64,000 nucleotides of DNA from Marthasterias glacialis (lineage: Eukaryota > Echinodermata > Asteroidea > Forcipulatida > Asteriidae), in assembly GCA_911728455.2 (NCBI GenBank), contig OU452225.1, positions 979,501-1,043,500 of the forward strand, given 5' to 3'. This document shows positions 42,301-43,107 of this stretch, piece after piece (position 1 is the first letter of the stretch; each line of letters begins with the position of its first letter). Made by a program: the position numbers and the translations under genes. Below the pieces are notes generated by a model. That model ran no database searches and had not been told where the DNA came from. It saw only the letters and a program-made list of their open reading frames with translations.

Positions 42301-43107
42301 TCGTTATGTACAGCTTCTGGTTGTAACATGTGAAATCTTGTACGGCTTCTGACAAAGTAACAATCATTAATATCCAATAATATTCAAAATAAAGCGCTGA
42401 TACAGACAATTCAAAGCATAACACCCAACTACGTGTGAATTAGTCGAGGGAGGGTGAGTCTTGGATGCGTCTATAAAGGGTGAATGTCAGTGGCGCAGGT
42501 ATAAATATTTTCATTTGGGGTGGGCATGAGGAGACTGCAGGGACAACGACATCATGGGTGTGTGGATGGGTGTGGGCGTATGTGTGTGTGTGTGTGTGTG
42601 TGTACTTCGCATTCAAACCGAGGACTTTAACAAAAGTGATCCGGGGAAATGACATACCGGGGACTGCCCTCGGTATGTTTCGTGTACAAAACCAACGGGA
42701 ACGTCGTTAAAAAAAAACTAAGTCCAAACAATAGGAGAACAAAGGGATGTCCTCGGTCTACACCATATACAAATGAGTGTGTTTGTAGGGGGGGCTTTAG
42801 TGTACCAAATCATTCATTTGTGCATTTTTTGTTCGATCTGATTTTGGGGGCACGGGAGGGGGCGAAGCTCCGACCGGTTGGCTCCCTTTGTTTTCATTCC
42901 CTTTTATAAAAAGGTTAGAAAACTCCCCGGGTTATACTTTTTGGGGATTTTTTTTTCGAGCATATAATATGACCAAAAGTATGTTTTCATCTTCTTACCC
43001 GAGATTGTGGACAGTACACCGAGAAGAAGCAGACCGAGAATTGCTGACCGTGCGCCAGTAGGGAGGCATCCGTGCCTCGGCCGGACATCGTGCAGCAACC
43101 CGCTCAT
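230..43107 (-). CDS. Receptor-type protein tyrosine phosphatase with Tie-like ectodomain (25 exons, 3' part outside window)
   Basis: This is a single-pass cell-surface receptor whose cytoplasmic part starts a protein tyrosine phosphatase domain, so it should remove phosphate from tyrosines of membrane-proximal substrates. The 25 exons total 4548 nt (1516 codons), have compatible phases throughout and contain no in-frame stop. Order: signal peptide, Ig, Ig, three EGF-like modules, a short Cys exon, eight FN3 domains, a membrane-proximal region, a TM helix, a juxtamembrane segment, and the start of the PTP domain (KNRYANIIPY, then DDSRVVL and NASYID). Known family facts: KNRY and NANYIDGY-like motifs open classical PTP domains, and the EGF block CLPDPFGCTC closely matches Tie1/Tie2 (CLPDPYGCSC). 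The active-site HCSAGxGR motif lies beyond the left edge and cannot be checked. The combination of Tie-like EGFs with a PTP is inferred from one uninterrupted, phase-consistent exon chain; a transcript is needed to prove it. Confidence 0.85.
437..566. repeat. Dispersed hairpin repeat (GCTTAAGCAGCTC family), partial
   Basis: ACTGGCATCCTGCCCAATTT, TGCTAAGCAGAAAA and CTTAAGCAGCTCAATGAAAT match the family seen in full at 57612-57803. The rest of the intron 310-1176 shows no gene. Confidence 0.6.
1177..1264 (-). CDS. RPTP exon 24: start of PTP catalytic domain
   Basis: This exon encodes NLPDEVLYPCSEAKVEKNK, then TKNRYANIIP. NK.KNRY.NI.PYD is the conserved first motif of classical tyrosine phosphatases. 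TTCTTAG acceptor and GTAAGT donor; in phase with both neighbours. Confidence 0.9.
1557..1612. repeat. Short inverted repeat at minisatellite edge
   Basis: Arms AAGGTTGGTGATGGATTTAT and its near complement ATAAATCCACAACCAACCTT enclose a short CAAGGAGGGCCTTG core. One arm is itself a unit of the neighbouring minisatellite in reverse. Confidence 0.7.
1600..1962. repeat. 52-bp minisatellite derived from exon 23 and its splice donor
   Basis: About seven units of 51-53 bases. On the minus strand each reads roughly AAGAAGGGGAATGGGTTCC, then TCTTGGGTTAAAAGGTTGG and TAATGGAATCATAC. The rightmost unit is coding: it is the last 36 bases of exon 23 plus the real donor (TATAAG|GTGGGTGAT). Six copies of the donor-like AAAGGTTGGTAATGG follow in the intron, near 1605, 1660, 1712, 1764, 1816 and 1868. 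Confidence 0.85.
1924..2162 (-). CDS. RPTP exon 23: juxtamembrane segment
   Basis: This exon encodes EEKQSYNSRHSAKDNFASID onward to IPLTEFQDCIQKKKAMTYKE and GNGFLWDYK. The IPL.EF.D.I.K motif is the usual lead-in helix of a receptor PTP domain. The exon's last 36 bases and its donor (AAGGTGGGTGATAG) are the founder copy of the adjacent minisatellite, which carries six further donor-like copies downstream in the intron. Confidence 0.87.
2815..2925. repeat. Half copy of the CAGTGAGG foldback family
   Basis: ACAACAGCGCCCTCAACAAT, GTCGAAACGGTTGTAAGTTT and CGGCTGTGCATACCCT match one arm of 39499-39841 with changes. Confidence 0.55.
3123..3275. repeat. Dispersed hairpin repeat (GCTTAAGCAGCTC family), diverged copy
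   Basis: AGCAGAAAACAACTTTGCTT, ACCAAAATACCATGTCATGT and GTTTAAGCAGCTCTGTGAA follow the family order. Confidence 0.55.
3352..3410 (-). CDS. RPTP exon 22: first cytoplasmic exon
   Basis: This exon encodes RGHLLKDADSEGLQVGEMK just inside the membrane. TTGACAG acceptor and GTACGA donor; phases fit exons 21 and 23. Confidence 0.8.
3866..3977 (-). CDS. RPTP exon 21: transmembrane helix
   Basis: This exon encodes VGPATDGTGDPFP, then the helix VVAVIIPILVVIVIGVVAGG, then LFLKR. About 24 uncharged residues are followed by basic stop-transfer residues. CGACAG acceptor and GTAAAG donor. It fixes the protein as type I with the PTP inside. Confidence 0.88.
4019..4330 (+). repeat. tRNA-Leu-derived SINE
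   Basis: The first 83 bases resemble tRNA-Leu(CAA): GGCCGAGCGGTCTAGTG (box A region), CCAGACTCAAGTTCTGG (anticodon arm) and GGGTTCGAATCC (box B), but three bases are missing from the 5' acceptor side and the T stem is mismatched. A conserved body follows (TGTCCTTGAGCAAGATG, ACCCAGGGGTATAAATGGGT, CTCCCCAGGGAGCTGAGAAA). Related copies lie at 4425, 25290, 32735, 37480, 47398 and 47590. Confidence 0.78.
4425..4735 (+). repeat. SINE copy interrupted by a foldback element
   Basis: The body (CGAGCAAGGCACTAAACCAA, GGTGTCTAAACGGGGAACCT, TATGCTCCCCAGGGAGTTGA) matches the SINE at 4019, without a good tRNA head. A 128-bp foldback at 4535-4662 splits it. Confidence 0.68.
4535..4662. mobile_element. 128-bp foldback element inside a SINE
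   Basis: Arms of 36 bases (AATGGGAGACTTTTGAGACG onward, and its complement ending CTCAAAAGTCTCCCATT) with one mismatch, around a 56-base centre. It looks like a small nonautonomous DNA element. Confidence 0.72.
4837..4876 (-). CDS. RPTP exon 20: 40-nt stalk exon
   Basis: A 40-nt exon reads EATIAWGDPSKVK and joins exon 19 in phase 0 and the TM exon in phase 1. Consensus sites flank it (TTTTAG acceptor, GTAAAT donor). It is short and has no domain signature, so the call rests on sites, phase and the continuous W-GDP motif seen before TM segments of related phosphatases. Confidence 0.72.
5040..6895. repeat. GTACTAGGG minisatellite with 209-bp higher-order unit
   Basis: About 1.85 kb of short units around GAGTACTAGGGAACAAGTACT (roughly 10-20 bases). 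In the middle a longer unit repeats: TGAGTCCCAG begins at 5331, 5540, 5749, 5958 and 6166, so the higher-order period is 208-209 bases with four to five copies. It nearly fills the intron between exons 19 and 20. Confidence 0.9.
6926..7163 (-). CDS. RPTP exon 19: membrane-proximal region, part 2
   Basis: This exon encodes FQIGVLLITPSSVNAEGN, then DLYVAGEFSKDDLPDTFQVG and DQTYGGYRNKPLESS, ending YEIYLGAVSRTSSE. The F.VGD..TYGGY.N.PL pattern is familiar from the membrane-proximal ectodomain of LAR- and R2B-type receptor phosphatases, which supports assigning the upstream domains to an RPTP. Confidence 0.87.
7497..7800. repeat. 61-bp tandem repeat, five copies
   Basis: Units hold TTTCTCTGGAGGATTGGTAC, TGGTATGAACTTTAGAATCA and GTGAGCTTTCAGATGG; the GATTGG core falls at 7521, 7582, 7639, 7700 and 7761. 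The last unit is diverged. Intronic. Confidence 0.85.
8130..8275. repeat. Dispersed repeat (TCAGTTTTAGATGTGGG type)
   Basis: CAGTTTTAGATGTGGGAGGA, ATCCACGCAATCAGGT and GGACACCCAATCCACATAG are shared, with changes, with 33080-33200. Not identified as a named family. Confidence 0.55.
8739..8838 (-). CDS. RPTP exon 18: membrane-proximal region, part 1
   Basis: This exon encodes DIEKPKEPTVDSSLTTATT, then VTIALSPPAVMTYV. It begins a last FN3-like, membrane-proximal unit. Phases (2-nt start, 2-nt end) match its neighbours, and the donor ACGTAAGT is strong. Confidence 0.82.
9076..9292 (-). CDS. RPTP exon 17: FN3-8, second half
   Basis: This exon encodes MRHKVLDKPYDKAFDPSLEE, then VTGLEPSTQYEFQVAGL and PYADIKIYTAVETG. 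The L.P.T.Y.F.V.G motif is the E-F strand hallmark of FN3. CGTCAG acceptor and GTAAGT donor. The leading ATG here is internal, not a start. Confidence 0.87.
9930..10250. repeat. Dispersed repeat, related to 34655-34985
   Basis: AAAGAGGGACAAAAGGTACT, CCGATTATTGGCCGTGGCTT, CCAAGGTTTGGCC and TTTCTCAAAAGAGAAGAAC occur in the same order in both places. Open frames over it are short and not conserved, so it is not treated as a gene. Confidence 0.6.
10767..10882 (-). CDS. RPTP exon 16: FN3-8, first half
   Basis: This exon encodes APDEPPAGFELKDKTKNNI, then TVSWSTVPCGNRNGEISGYS, the A-to-C strands of a type-2 FN3 domain. It ends in phase 0 at GTAAGG. Like FN3-1, this outermost member of the array is split by an intron. 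Confidence 0.87.
11290..11785. repeat. Degenerate minisatellite (GTCTCAG/ACCTTTAGG type), left part
   Basis: Irregular repeats built from AAGTCTCAGTCTCAG, GACCTTTAGGTCTCAG and ATTCAAGTCTCAG blocks of about 20-60 bases. The same sequence type resumes at 19385-19620 on the far side of the inserted repeat and Gypsy element. Confidence 0.8.
11795..12349. repeat. Dispersed repeat with (ATA)n and ACATTTATATAGCGC motif
   Basis: An ATA-rich microsatellite followed by ACATTTATATAGCGC and about 480 bases of repeat-like sequence into which the Gypsy LTR was inserted. ATA tracts beside this motif recur in marine invertebrate genomes, from general knowledge. No open frame of note. The element type was not resolved. 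Confidence 0.6.
12350..13089 (-). repeat. 3' LTR of the Gypsy element
   Basis: A 740-bp LTR, TGTAA...TTACA. Compared by position along its whole length it stays in register with the other LTR at an offset of 6235 until one extra T near 13081, so I see one indel and no other difference. This implies a very recent insertion, because LTRs are identical when inserted. Confidence 0.93.
13090..13102 (-). promoter_or_regulatory. Polypurine tract
   Basis: On the minus strand AAGGGGAGGGTTG directly precedes the 3' LTR, the expected position of the plus-strand primer of an LTR retrotransposon. Confidence 0.75.
13340..16243 (-). CDS. pol: Gypsy pol, 3' part: reverse transcriptase, RNase H, integrase
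   Basis: From 16243 this frame carries the rest of RT (DGTTRFCIDYRKLN, FSSLDLASGYWQVEV, MMPFGLCNAPSTF, catalytic YIDD), RNase H (ILDADASDQGIGG, RTDHGSL), the HHCC zinc finger of integrase (H..H..CQTC), the DDE core (VALDILGPL, HSDQGSNF, ERFNRT) and the GPY/F module (FWKGPYEI). After integrase follows a charged Ser/Thr/Pro-rich tail of about 130 residues ending at 13340. It has no AUG of its own, so it depends on frameshifting or is cut off by the A-run defect. Confidence 0.92.
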   Translation of the reverse strand, partial: DGTTRFCIDYRKLNEVTYKDAYPLPRIDDSLDALSSSQWFSSLDLASGYWQVEVNPNDRCKTAFTTGSGLYEFNMMPFGLCNAPSTFERLMERVLAGLHWRTCLVYIDDILVFAPSFEEHTERLSEVLSKLSDAGLKLKPQKCFLYKKEVLYLGHIVSNQGISTDPEKIRKILEWPTPCNLADIRSFLGLCSYYRRFIKNFAHIASPIHKLTHKNVGFKWTNECEQAFQELKHKLTSADFLAFPDFSKPFILDADASDQGIGGVISQVQDGQERVISYGSRKLSKSERNYSVTKKELLAAVHFVKQYKHYLYGRKFTIRTDHGSLRWLSNFKDVQGQLARWIETLSAFDYEICYRPGSQHRNADSLSRMPFENDVDPISTDIKVKHKIISCSLSVFSGLDPAGLREAQRDDSVLAAIIQMKDNSSVRPPGSLIAGLSRETKGYWFIWDQLELKEGILYRRYEDQGSSFRQLVVPRSLQEQILELAHNSKTGGHLGRTKTFNKIQRNYYWIGYRTNIANWIRQCQTCARRKTPAPKFRSPLKPSLIGAPFERVALDILGPLPRSKKGNRYILIVMDYFTKWAEAYPLRNQEAETVAKVLVEQFFCRYGVPLSLHSDQGSNFESNLFQSVCRLLGINKTRTTAYHPQSDGLVERFNRTILAMLSMYVCEDQSDWDTHIPYVMMSYRASEQETTGISPNRMMFGREVNLPLDLLVSRNELSKEKYVTPEAYASEICGRMHKAFEMARNNIKGEQKRQKRLYDAKLKGKPYALGDKVWLYCPRRKVGLSPKLQSFWKGPYEIKKCISDAVYRIEDVKTHYRSVVHFDRLKPCHLSTSEQDSETNRDNTPEDSTPRGTSTRRPPTLWRDVTPLNAKGVPYDPDPLVDASFTSEIGNIQDDGAEIHNESETGVRMNATTDQSPDLPPRANSNTQSDGVDDALYDSDDNWTGRPIHQRRQRQPPLWMRTGDYVI
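16218..17279 (-). CDS. pol: Gypsy pol, 5' part: protease and start of reverse transcriptase
   Basis: This frame starts at the ATG overlapping the gag stop. FLLDTGSSVTILH is the aspartic protease active site (DTG) with a preceding strand; GILGLDFLLLHEG is the second conserved protease block. The frame then reaches RT: PARRLPHHQRAEAQEQVEEM and SPWASPVILVKKK. It goes out of frame at a run of ten A (16244-16253) and stops at 16218. The same RT domain continues in another frame from 16243. Confidence 0.9.
   Translation of the reverse strand: MSNCQAQSTIFVRAKINKIDVKFLLDTGSSVTILHPHTWELLPLEVRQSLQPSNKSIVAVEGTTLEVLGCVEVTIEFGKLVRRHTIFVAPITQAGILGLDFLLLHEGTLDLPKRKLRFGLNEVPIVLNSVATNNCCRVSVAETVTIPSGQEAIVPGEVHVRGVGTKGGLLEPSSSYVAKDNSMLIGRTFAHCDKNNRVPIRMLNLKPDATTVYKGTQVAILQPAIVTQVVKQNDDSCNNQDLAPQLEDLYQQSSVHLTGNQQVALKNMLHNYDSVFSKDGELGRTNLVYHNIDTGDARPKRQPARRLPHHQRAEAQEQVEEMLKKKVISPSFSPWASPVILVKKKRWDHKVLH
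17279..18457 (-). CDS. gag: Gypsy gag polyprotein
   Basis: A 392-residue structural protein of the retrotransposon particle, starting at the ATG at 18457 (MSSRTDLTGQLNRTIRQLD); the open frame extends 19 codons further without an ATG. The middle has a retrotransposon gag capsid-like region (FDDWLTNLELCSQINGWSVE, RFLAVRLRGPALQVYTDL). Near the C-terminus one zinc knuckle, CWNCRQEGHRQYEC (CX2CX4HX4C), binds nucleic acid. The stop codon shares its last base with the ATG of the next frame (TAATG). Confidence 0.93.
   Translation of the reverse strand: MSSRTDLTGQLNRTIRQLDEEIQSRRARLAEFGVILPQNPDDPCHGSAYLSGRIESRDTPTGVDRVNLVASTPDFDTPNTEYCSLPQCTRKSTCEPKNTTVSVGSVKPIVNPDNYDGSKSFDDWLTNLELCSQINGWSVEQKTRFLAVRLRGPALQVYTDLSDASKHDYSALVKALKGRFSPQGQSYLFRAKLKVRSRRKSEKLPELASDIRRLVAKAYPDISAELREELGKDHFIEALDLPEIRMQVRRAKPVNLGDALTTALEEEAFIQVEYNKVDMLQRIHVGANACQNEPCTSASLETKQPQEDLKVKIQRLEQAVQELQGVLTKQTERFRKPRGPIVCWNCRQEGHRQYECPYNNNLPQAQPVRTAGDKTNQQGNEGRLSMGPVPSQ
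18562..18579 (-). promoter_or_regulatory. Primer binding site for tRNA-Leu
   Basis: Read on the minus strand the site is TGGTGGCAGCGGTGGGAT, five bases inside the 5' LTR. It is complementary to a tRNA ending ATCCCACCGCTGCCA plus CCA, which is the 3' end of animal tRNA-Leu(AAG)-type molecules. It primes minus-strand DNA synthesis. Confidence 0.82.
18585..19323 (-). repeat. 5' LTR of the Gypsy element
   Basis: A 739-bp LTR preceding the primer site in element orientation. It should contain the element's promoter; no core element was assigned. It is followed on the plus strand by ATAG, the right copy of the target duplication. Confidence 0.93.
19385..19620. repeat. Degenerate minisatellite (GTCTCAG type), right part
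   Basis: TCTCAGTCTCAGTCAGTCAA, TCTTTCAGTCTCGGACATTC and similar blocks, the same sequence type as 11290-11785. The two parts read as one array split by later insertions. Confidence 0.75.
20020..20630. repeat. Degenerate tandem repeat, about 130-bp period
   Basis: About five diverged copies of a unit holding TAACTTGACTTNATAAC, TCACCTATGATTTGATTT and AGATCAATC. It ends at the border of the FN3-7 exon. Confidence 0.6.
20703..21008 (-). CDS. RPTP exon 15: FN3-7
   Basis: A complete type-1 FN3 domain, 306 nt. From DAPDVTQNPC onward it is about 97% identical in DNA to FN3-3 and FN3-5. Its first 55 bases (HLPVENLNSNGGVDVLLVTW) are clearly different, so it looks like a mosaic. The donor opens the 9.8-kb intron that holds the Gypsy element. 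Confidence 0.9.
21250..21440. repeat. Foldback repeat (CCGCAGCTATGGCC arms)
   Basis: GAGCAGCTCGCTCATGGGTG with ACAGCCGCAGCTATGGCC on the left and GGCCATAGCTGCGGTGAT with GAACAAGCTGCTCGGATTAG on the right form an imperfect inverted repeat. A related copy lies at 27577-27735. Confidence 0.65.
21674..21961 (-). CDS. RPTP exon 14: FN3-6
   Basis: A complete type-2 FN3 domain, 288 nt, with FQWDEVPCGSRGGDIQEYSY and LLPCSDYQFKVAAKTSVGVG. Phase 1 at both ends; CAACAG acceptor and GTACTC donor. Confidence 0.88.
22200..22370. repeat. Dispersed repeat ending in (AAT)n
   Basis: GCAAGCACCCTTATCTACAG, GTTTCCTCAGGCTTGAGAGC and GGCATCCTTGGTTTTATTAC followed by AAT repeats; the same series with few changes is at 39228-39340. 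Confidence 0.68.
22385..22745. repeat. About 68-bp tandem repeat, five copies
   Basis: Units contain GAGTAGGATTTCAAACTTTG, CATGGTGGAGATACAATCTA and GTAAGGTTTGCAGTAACACC. The fourth unit is followed by a short insertion (AGATTTTTTAAAGTCCCATG). Intronic. Confidence 0.85.
23659..24138. mobile_element. Foldback element, about 480 bp
   Basis: Left arm GGGGTTCCAAGGTCAAATTA, CGATGCACTCATTTCCCTGA, GAGTCCTTATGAAAGTGGGG; right arm CCCACTTTCATAAGGACTCT, AAAATGAGTGCATCACAAAA, TTAGACCTTGGAGCCCTCC. Arms are about 95 bases and diverged; no coding capacity between them. Confidence 0.68.
24300..24385. repeat. Short inverted repeat around CCCCCGTTCAATGT
   Basis: CCCCCGTTCAATGT and ACATTGAACGGGGG are complementary arms about 43 bases apart. 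Intronic, no further meaning seen. Confidence 0.6.
24558..24863 (-). CDS. RPTP exon 13: FN3-5
   Basis: A complete type-1 FN3 domain, 306 nt, nearly identical to FN3-3 (303 of 306 bases by eye). The only protein difference is Asn for Thr near the end (RSMNSTTSSKG). GCTCAG acceptor and GTCAGT donor. Confidence 0.9.
25290..25410 (-). repeat. SINE copy (head region, minus strand)
   Basis: On the minus strand: CGGTCTAGCGCACCGGACTC, GCAGAGTGTGGGTTCAAGTC and TGACACTTGTGTCCTTAAGC, parallel to the tRNA-derived head at 4019. Confidence 0.68.
25425..25880. mobile_element. Foldback element, about 450 bp
   Basis: GAGCAAGTTCGGTTGGGTG at the left and CTGCACCCGAACTTGCTCC at the right are terminal inverted repeats; an inner pair around TGACTAGCTAGTCC / GACTAGTCGCTCAACTAG adds to the symmetry. 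No coding capacity seen. Confidence 0.55.
26290..26580 (-). CDS. RPTP exon 12: FN3-4
   Basis: A complete type-2 FN3 domain, 291 nt, with VPCGSRRGDITEYSYEL and LLPCTEYKFKVAGKTSLGIG. CCACAG acceptor and GTATCA donor. Phase 1 at both ends. Confidence 0.88.
27577..27735. repeat. Foldback repeat copy (CCGCAGCTATGG arms)
   Basis: TACACCACCGCAGCTATGGT, CCAATCAGCATGGAGGATTC and TGAACAAGCTGCTTGGATTA match 21250-21440 in order. Confidence 0.62.
28040..28620. repeat. About 50-bp tandem repeat, about eleven copies
   Basis: Units contain CTCAATTATCGAGGGAAAGA, GACGCGAGCGTTCATCCT and TTGAGTTGAGTGG with many changes. It runs up toward the FN3-3 exon and passes into a degenerate GGACTTGGACTTCAAC-type stretch to about 28870. 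Confidence 0.82.
28973..29278 (-). CDS. RPTP exon 11: FN3-3
   Basis: A complete type-1 FN3 domain in one 306-nt exon (HLPVENLATTESEEALEVTW, then DAYSTYTVYVWTWNEAGLSE). It differs from the exon at 24558-24863 at only three bases, changing one amino acid, while the introns around the two exons do not align beyond short stretches at the borders. Confidence 0.9.
30060..30510. repeat. Two related dispersed copies and a 24-bp tandem
   Basis: AATTCACCGTATGTCATTGC... and CATTCACCTGATGCCATCAT... begin two similar stretches, also resembling 27340-27500. At 30421-30505 ACAAAATGGCAAATGTGGCA repeats three times beside the FN3-2 donor. Confidence 0.6.
30524..30811 (-). CDS. RPTP exon 10: FN3-2
   Basis: A complete FN3 domain in one symmetrical 288-nt exon, APSAPPENVKHLNVTN to STETKG. 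It carries the type-2 signature WDEVPCGSRRGDI followed by LLPCSDYKFKVAAKTSDGVG. Closely related in layout to FN3-4 and FN3-6. Confidence 0.88.
30905..31185. repeat. 18-bp minisatellite (GGCAAGCATCGGCAGCGCT)
   Basis: About 15 units, mostly exact; 18 is a multiple of three, so several frames stay open on both strands (periodic Ala/Cys/Arg peptides). It lies in the intron between exons 9 and 10 and is not considered coding. Confidence 0.9.
31835..31964 (-). CDS. RPTP exon 9: FN3-1, second half
   Basis: This exon encodes EPAPDSSILPYSSYKIRVR, then ARNEAGFGPYLNDVAND, the E-to-G strand half of an FN3 fold with the usual Y.I.V.A.N..G pattern. TTTCAG acceptor; weak GTTGGT donor. It ends with one base of a codon, matching exon 10. 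Confidence 0.83.
32735..32975 (-). repeat. SINE copy (minus strand)
   Basis: On the plus strand CAACTCCCTGGGGAGTATAC, CATTTAGACACCTGGGTTAA and AAGTGTCATGACCGGGAATC are the complement of the SINE body at 4019, in reverse order. The tRNA head is replaced by ATT repeats. Confidence 0.68.
33080..33200. repeat. Dispersed repeat (TCAGTTTTAGATGTGGG type), second copy
   Basis: TCAGTTTTAGATGTGGGAAA, ACCCACGCAATCAGG and GAAAACCCAATCCATAGG parallel 8130-8275, followed by a degraded tRNA box B-like stretch. Confidence 0.55.
33886..34082 (-). CDS. RPTP exon 8: FN3-1, first half
   Basis: This exon encodes VPVEVKGLIIALSGNQRSI, then IIWDLASNMCPVSN and the type-1 signature YTVQYELINRDQC, ending IYNLQ in phase 0. 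The signature recurs in FN3-3, -5 and -7. Unlike those, this domain is split by an intron. Confidence 0.83.
34197..34512. repeat. About 120-bp tandem repeat, three copies
   Basis: Units contain TTTATCTATCACTCAAAAC, GGTCAGACAATAGGAGGGTT and GACTGTCTACTGTGTAGATG. A solitary related piece is at about 31728-31800. Confidence 0.75.
34655..34985. repeat. Dispersed repeat, related to 9930-10250
   Basis: AACAAAGAGGGATAAAGGGT, GCCGATTATCAGCCGCGGCT, TCAAGGTTTGGCC and CCCAAAAGAGAAAAGGAAG parallel the other copy. A small inverted repeat (CCTCATTTGTCC / GGACAAATGAGG) lies inside, near 34740-34770. Confidence 0.6.
35181..35228 (-). CDS. RPTP exon 7: 16-residue cysteine linker
   Basis: A 48-nt micro-exon reads NCPIGRIGVNCDECPG. 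Its three cysteines look like the start of a further, truncated EGF module between the EGF block and the FN3 array. Both splice sites are good (TATAG acceptor, GTAAG donor) and the phases fit exons 6 and 8. It could be skipped without changing frame. Confidence 0.75.
35553..35625 (+). repeat. tRNA-like sequence, probably a SINE head
   Basis: A 73-base cloverleaf can be drawn: acceptor GGTTGGA / TCCAGTC pairs at all seven positions, D arm GCTC...GAGC, anticodon arm TTGGT / GCCGG (three G-U pairs) and T arm GCAGG / CCCGC with one mismatch. Box A (TAGCTCAGTTGG) and box B (GGTTCAAATCC) are intact. The anticodon would be GTT, but U33 is C, so a working tRNA-Asn is unlikely. A tRNA-derived SINE is the better call; its body was not delimited. 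Confidence 0.6.
35765..35875. repeat. (TTTA)n microsatellite
   Basis: TTTATTTATT-rich tract in the intron between exons 6 and 7. Confidence 0.8.
36296..36782. mobile_element. 487-bp MITE with perfect 102-bp TIRs and 9-bp target duplication
   Basis: The arms 36296-36397 and 36681-36782 are exact reverse complements by eye, starting TACTCCTAGAACTATGAGG. CATCTTGGT is found directly on both sides (36287-36295 and 36783-36791). Long terminal repeats with a 9-bp duplication are typical of Mutator-like elements. The 283-base centre has no coding capacity. Confidence 0.88.
37234..37365 (-). CDS. RPTP exon 6: EGF-like module 3 (Tie-like)
   Basis: This exon encodes DCPTGYFGAGCRQQC, then HCASGVSCDFGHGRC and a closing GFRGKNCQ. 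It is a laminin/Tie-type EGF with the usual P-G-(Y/F)-G-x-x-C opening. It has a GTTACAG acceptor and GTGAGT donor, and continues in phase 1. Confidence 0.85.
37480..37700 (+). repeat. SINE copy
   Basis: AAGCGCAATGACTCAAGCTC, GCAGATTGTGGGTTCAACCA and GTCATGACACTTGTGTCCTT match the SINE head; ATTGCTGCGTCCTTTGGATA and GTATATACTCCCATGAGG belong to a variant body. Confidence 0.65.
37811..37960 (-). CDS. RPTP exon 5: EGF-like module 2 (Tie-like)
   Basis: This exon encodes about 50 residues from IGKNYFGQDGG to TGKNCENG. The stretch CLPDPFGCTCAASFTG is the best single match in the gene to Tie receptors, whose second EGF carries CLPDPYGCSCATGW. Symmetrical phase-1 exon with a TTTTTCAG acceptor and GTATGT donor. 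Confidence 0.87.
38155..38220. repeat. Near-perfect hairpin 1
   Basis: Two 31-base arms (ATTGTGCCAATACGCTGGAC onward) with one mismatch and a four-base loop. Confidence 0.85.
38262..38369. repeat. Hairpin 2
   Basis: CAGTAACTGGGGCGCTGTAC on the left pairs with GTACAGCGGCCCAGTTACTG on the right, extended by TTTTTGAG/AAAAAA-type pairing, around a centre of about 50 bases. Confidence 0.75.
38411..38475. repeat. Hairpin 3
   Basis: AGTCACAGTGTGGTGAAGGA with TTCTTGAC pairs with GTCAAGAATCCTTCGCCACA and CTGACT; the loop is about 11 bases. Confidence 0.82.
38704..38774. repeat. Hairpin 4
   Basis: AGCCGTCAGCCGGAGTACTG with TCTGTCA pairs with TGACACAGTACTCCAGCTAA and CGGCT, with a short loop and few mismatches. 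Confidence 0.75.
39228..39340. repeat. Dispersed repeat ending in (AAT)n, second copy
   Basis: AGCAAGCACCCTTATTTACA, GGTTTCCTCAGGCTTGAGAG and GGGGCATCCTTGGTTTCATT match 22200-22370. It abuts the foldback at 39340. Confidence 0.68.
39340..39472. mobile_element. 133-bp foldback element
   Basis: TATCCTGTTGGTAAGTGATG, ACGTTTTGGAGGAACC... on the left mirror ...GGCTCCAAAACGTGATCACT, TACCAACAGGATA on the right; arms about 55 bases with some mismatches. Confidence 0.75.
39499..39841. mobile_element. 343-bp foldback element (CAGTGAGGGCGCT family)
   Basis: Arms of about 61 bases: GGTTATGCACAGCCATTTTC through CCGTTTTGACCTCAGTGAGG, and the complement ending GGCTATGCATACC, with few mismatches. Arm-like single copies are at 50-165 and 2815-2925. 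Confidence 0.78.
40027..40161 (-). CDS. RPTP exon 4: EGF-like module 1 (Tie-like)
   Basis: This exon encodes ECGLYSWGPPSCNETCPVC followed by HNEGVCDDKTGDC and ICAPGFSGDFCE. Cysteine spacing and the WGP..CN..CPVCHN.GVC pattern match the first EGF repeat of vertebrate Tie receptors from family knowledge. Phase 1 on both sides. It joins exon 5 as CEI-LIGKNYFG. Confidence 0.85.
40448..40705 (-). CDS. RPTP exon 3: second Ig-like domain
   Basis: This symmetrical phase-1 exon encodes about 86 residues from AYIFPDSPTMVAV to KLIVRG. LRWRHDG supplies the C-strand tryptophan and DAGIYECYDV is the classical F-strand motif. The early cysteine of a canonical Ig is replaced (ENVTLTMIM), so this domain may lack its core disulfide. 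The next exon starts directly with the EGF block. Confidence 0.82.
40706..42033. other. Intron between Ig exons, no gene seen
   Basis: 1.3 kb with a T-rich stretch, a G run near 41351-41368 and short open frames without family signature. No exon-like segment with matching phase was found. Confidence 0.6.
42034..42348 (-). CDS. RPTP exon 2: first Ig-like domain
   Basis: This exon encodes 105 codons starting EAVQDFTCYN and ending before IMADDG. The cysteine in FTCYN and the FGAYTCKF motif are the expected B- and F-strand Ig cysteines, with the usual Tyr-x-Cys. A long Gly/Ser/Asp-rich loop sits between them. It has a TTTGTCAG acceptor and a GTGAGA donor, phase 1 on both sides, so the exon is symmetrical as shuffled extracellular domains usually are. 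In Tie receptors an Ig pair precedes the EGF block, as here. Confidence 0.8.
42582..42602. repeat. (GT)n microsatellite
   Basis: About ten GT units in the first part of the gene, between exons 1 and 2. Confidence 0.85.
42999..43107 (-). CDS. RPTP exon 1: start codon and signal peptide
   Basis: The ATG at 43107-43105 is the only ATG in this open frame; upstream the frame is open to about 43191 without another. The 36 codons hold basic residues, then a hydrophobic core (AILGLLLLGVLS), as in a secretory signal peptide. The exon ends after one base of a codon at a GTAAG donor, matching the phase of the Ig exon. The 5' UTR and promoter were not identified; a TTAA-flanked transposon begins only about 300 bases upstream. 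Confidence 0.75.
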
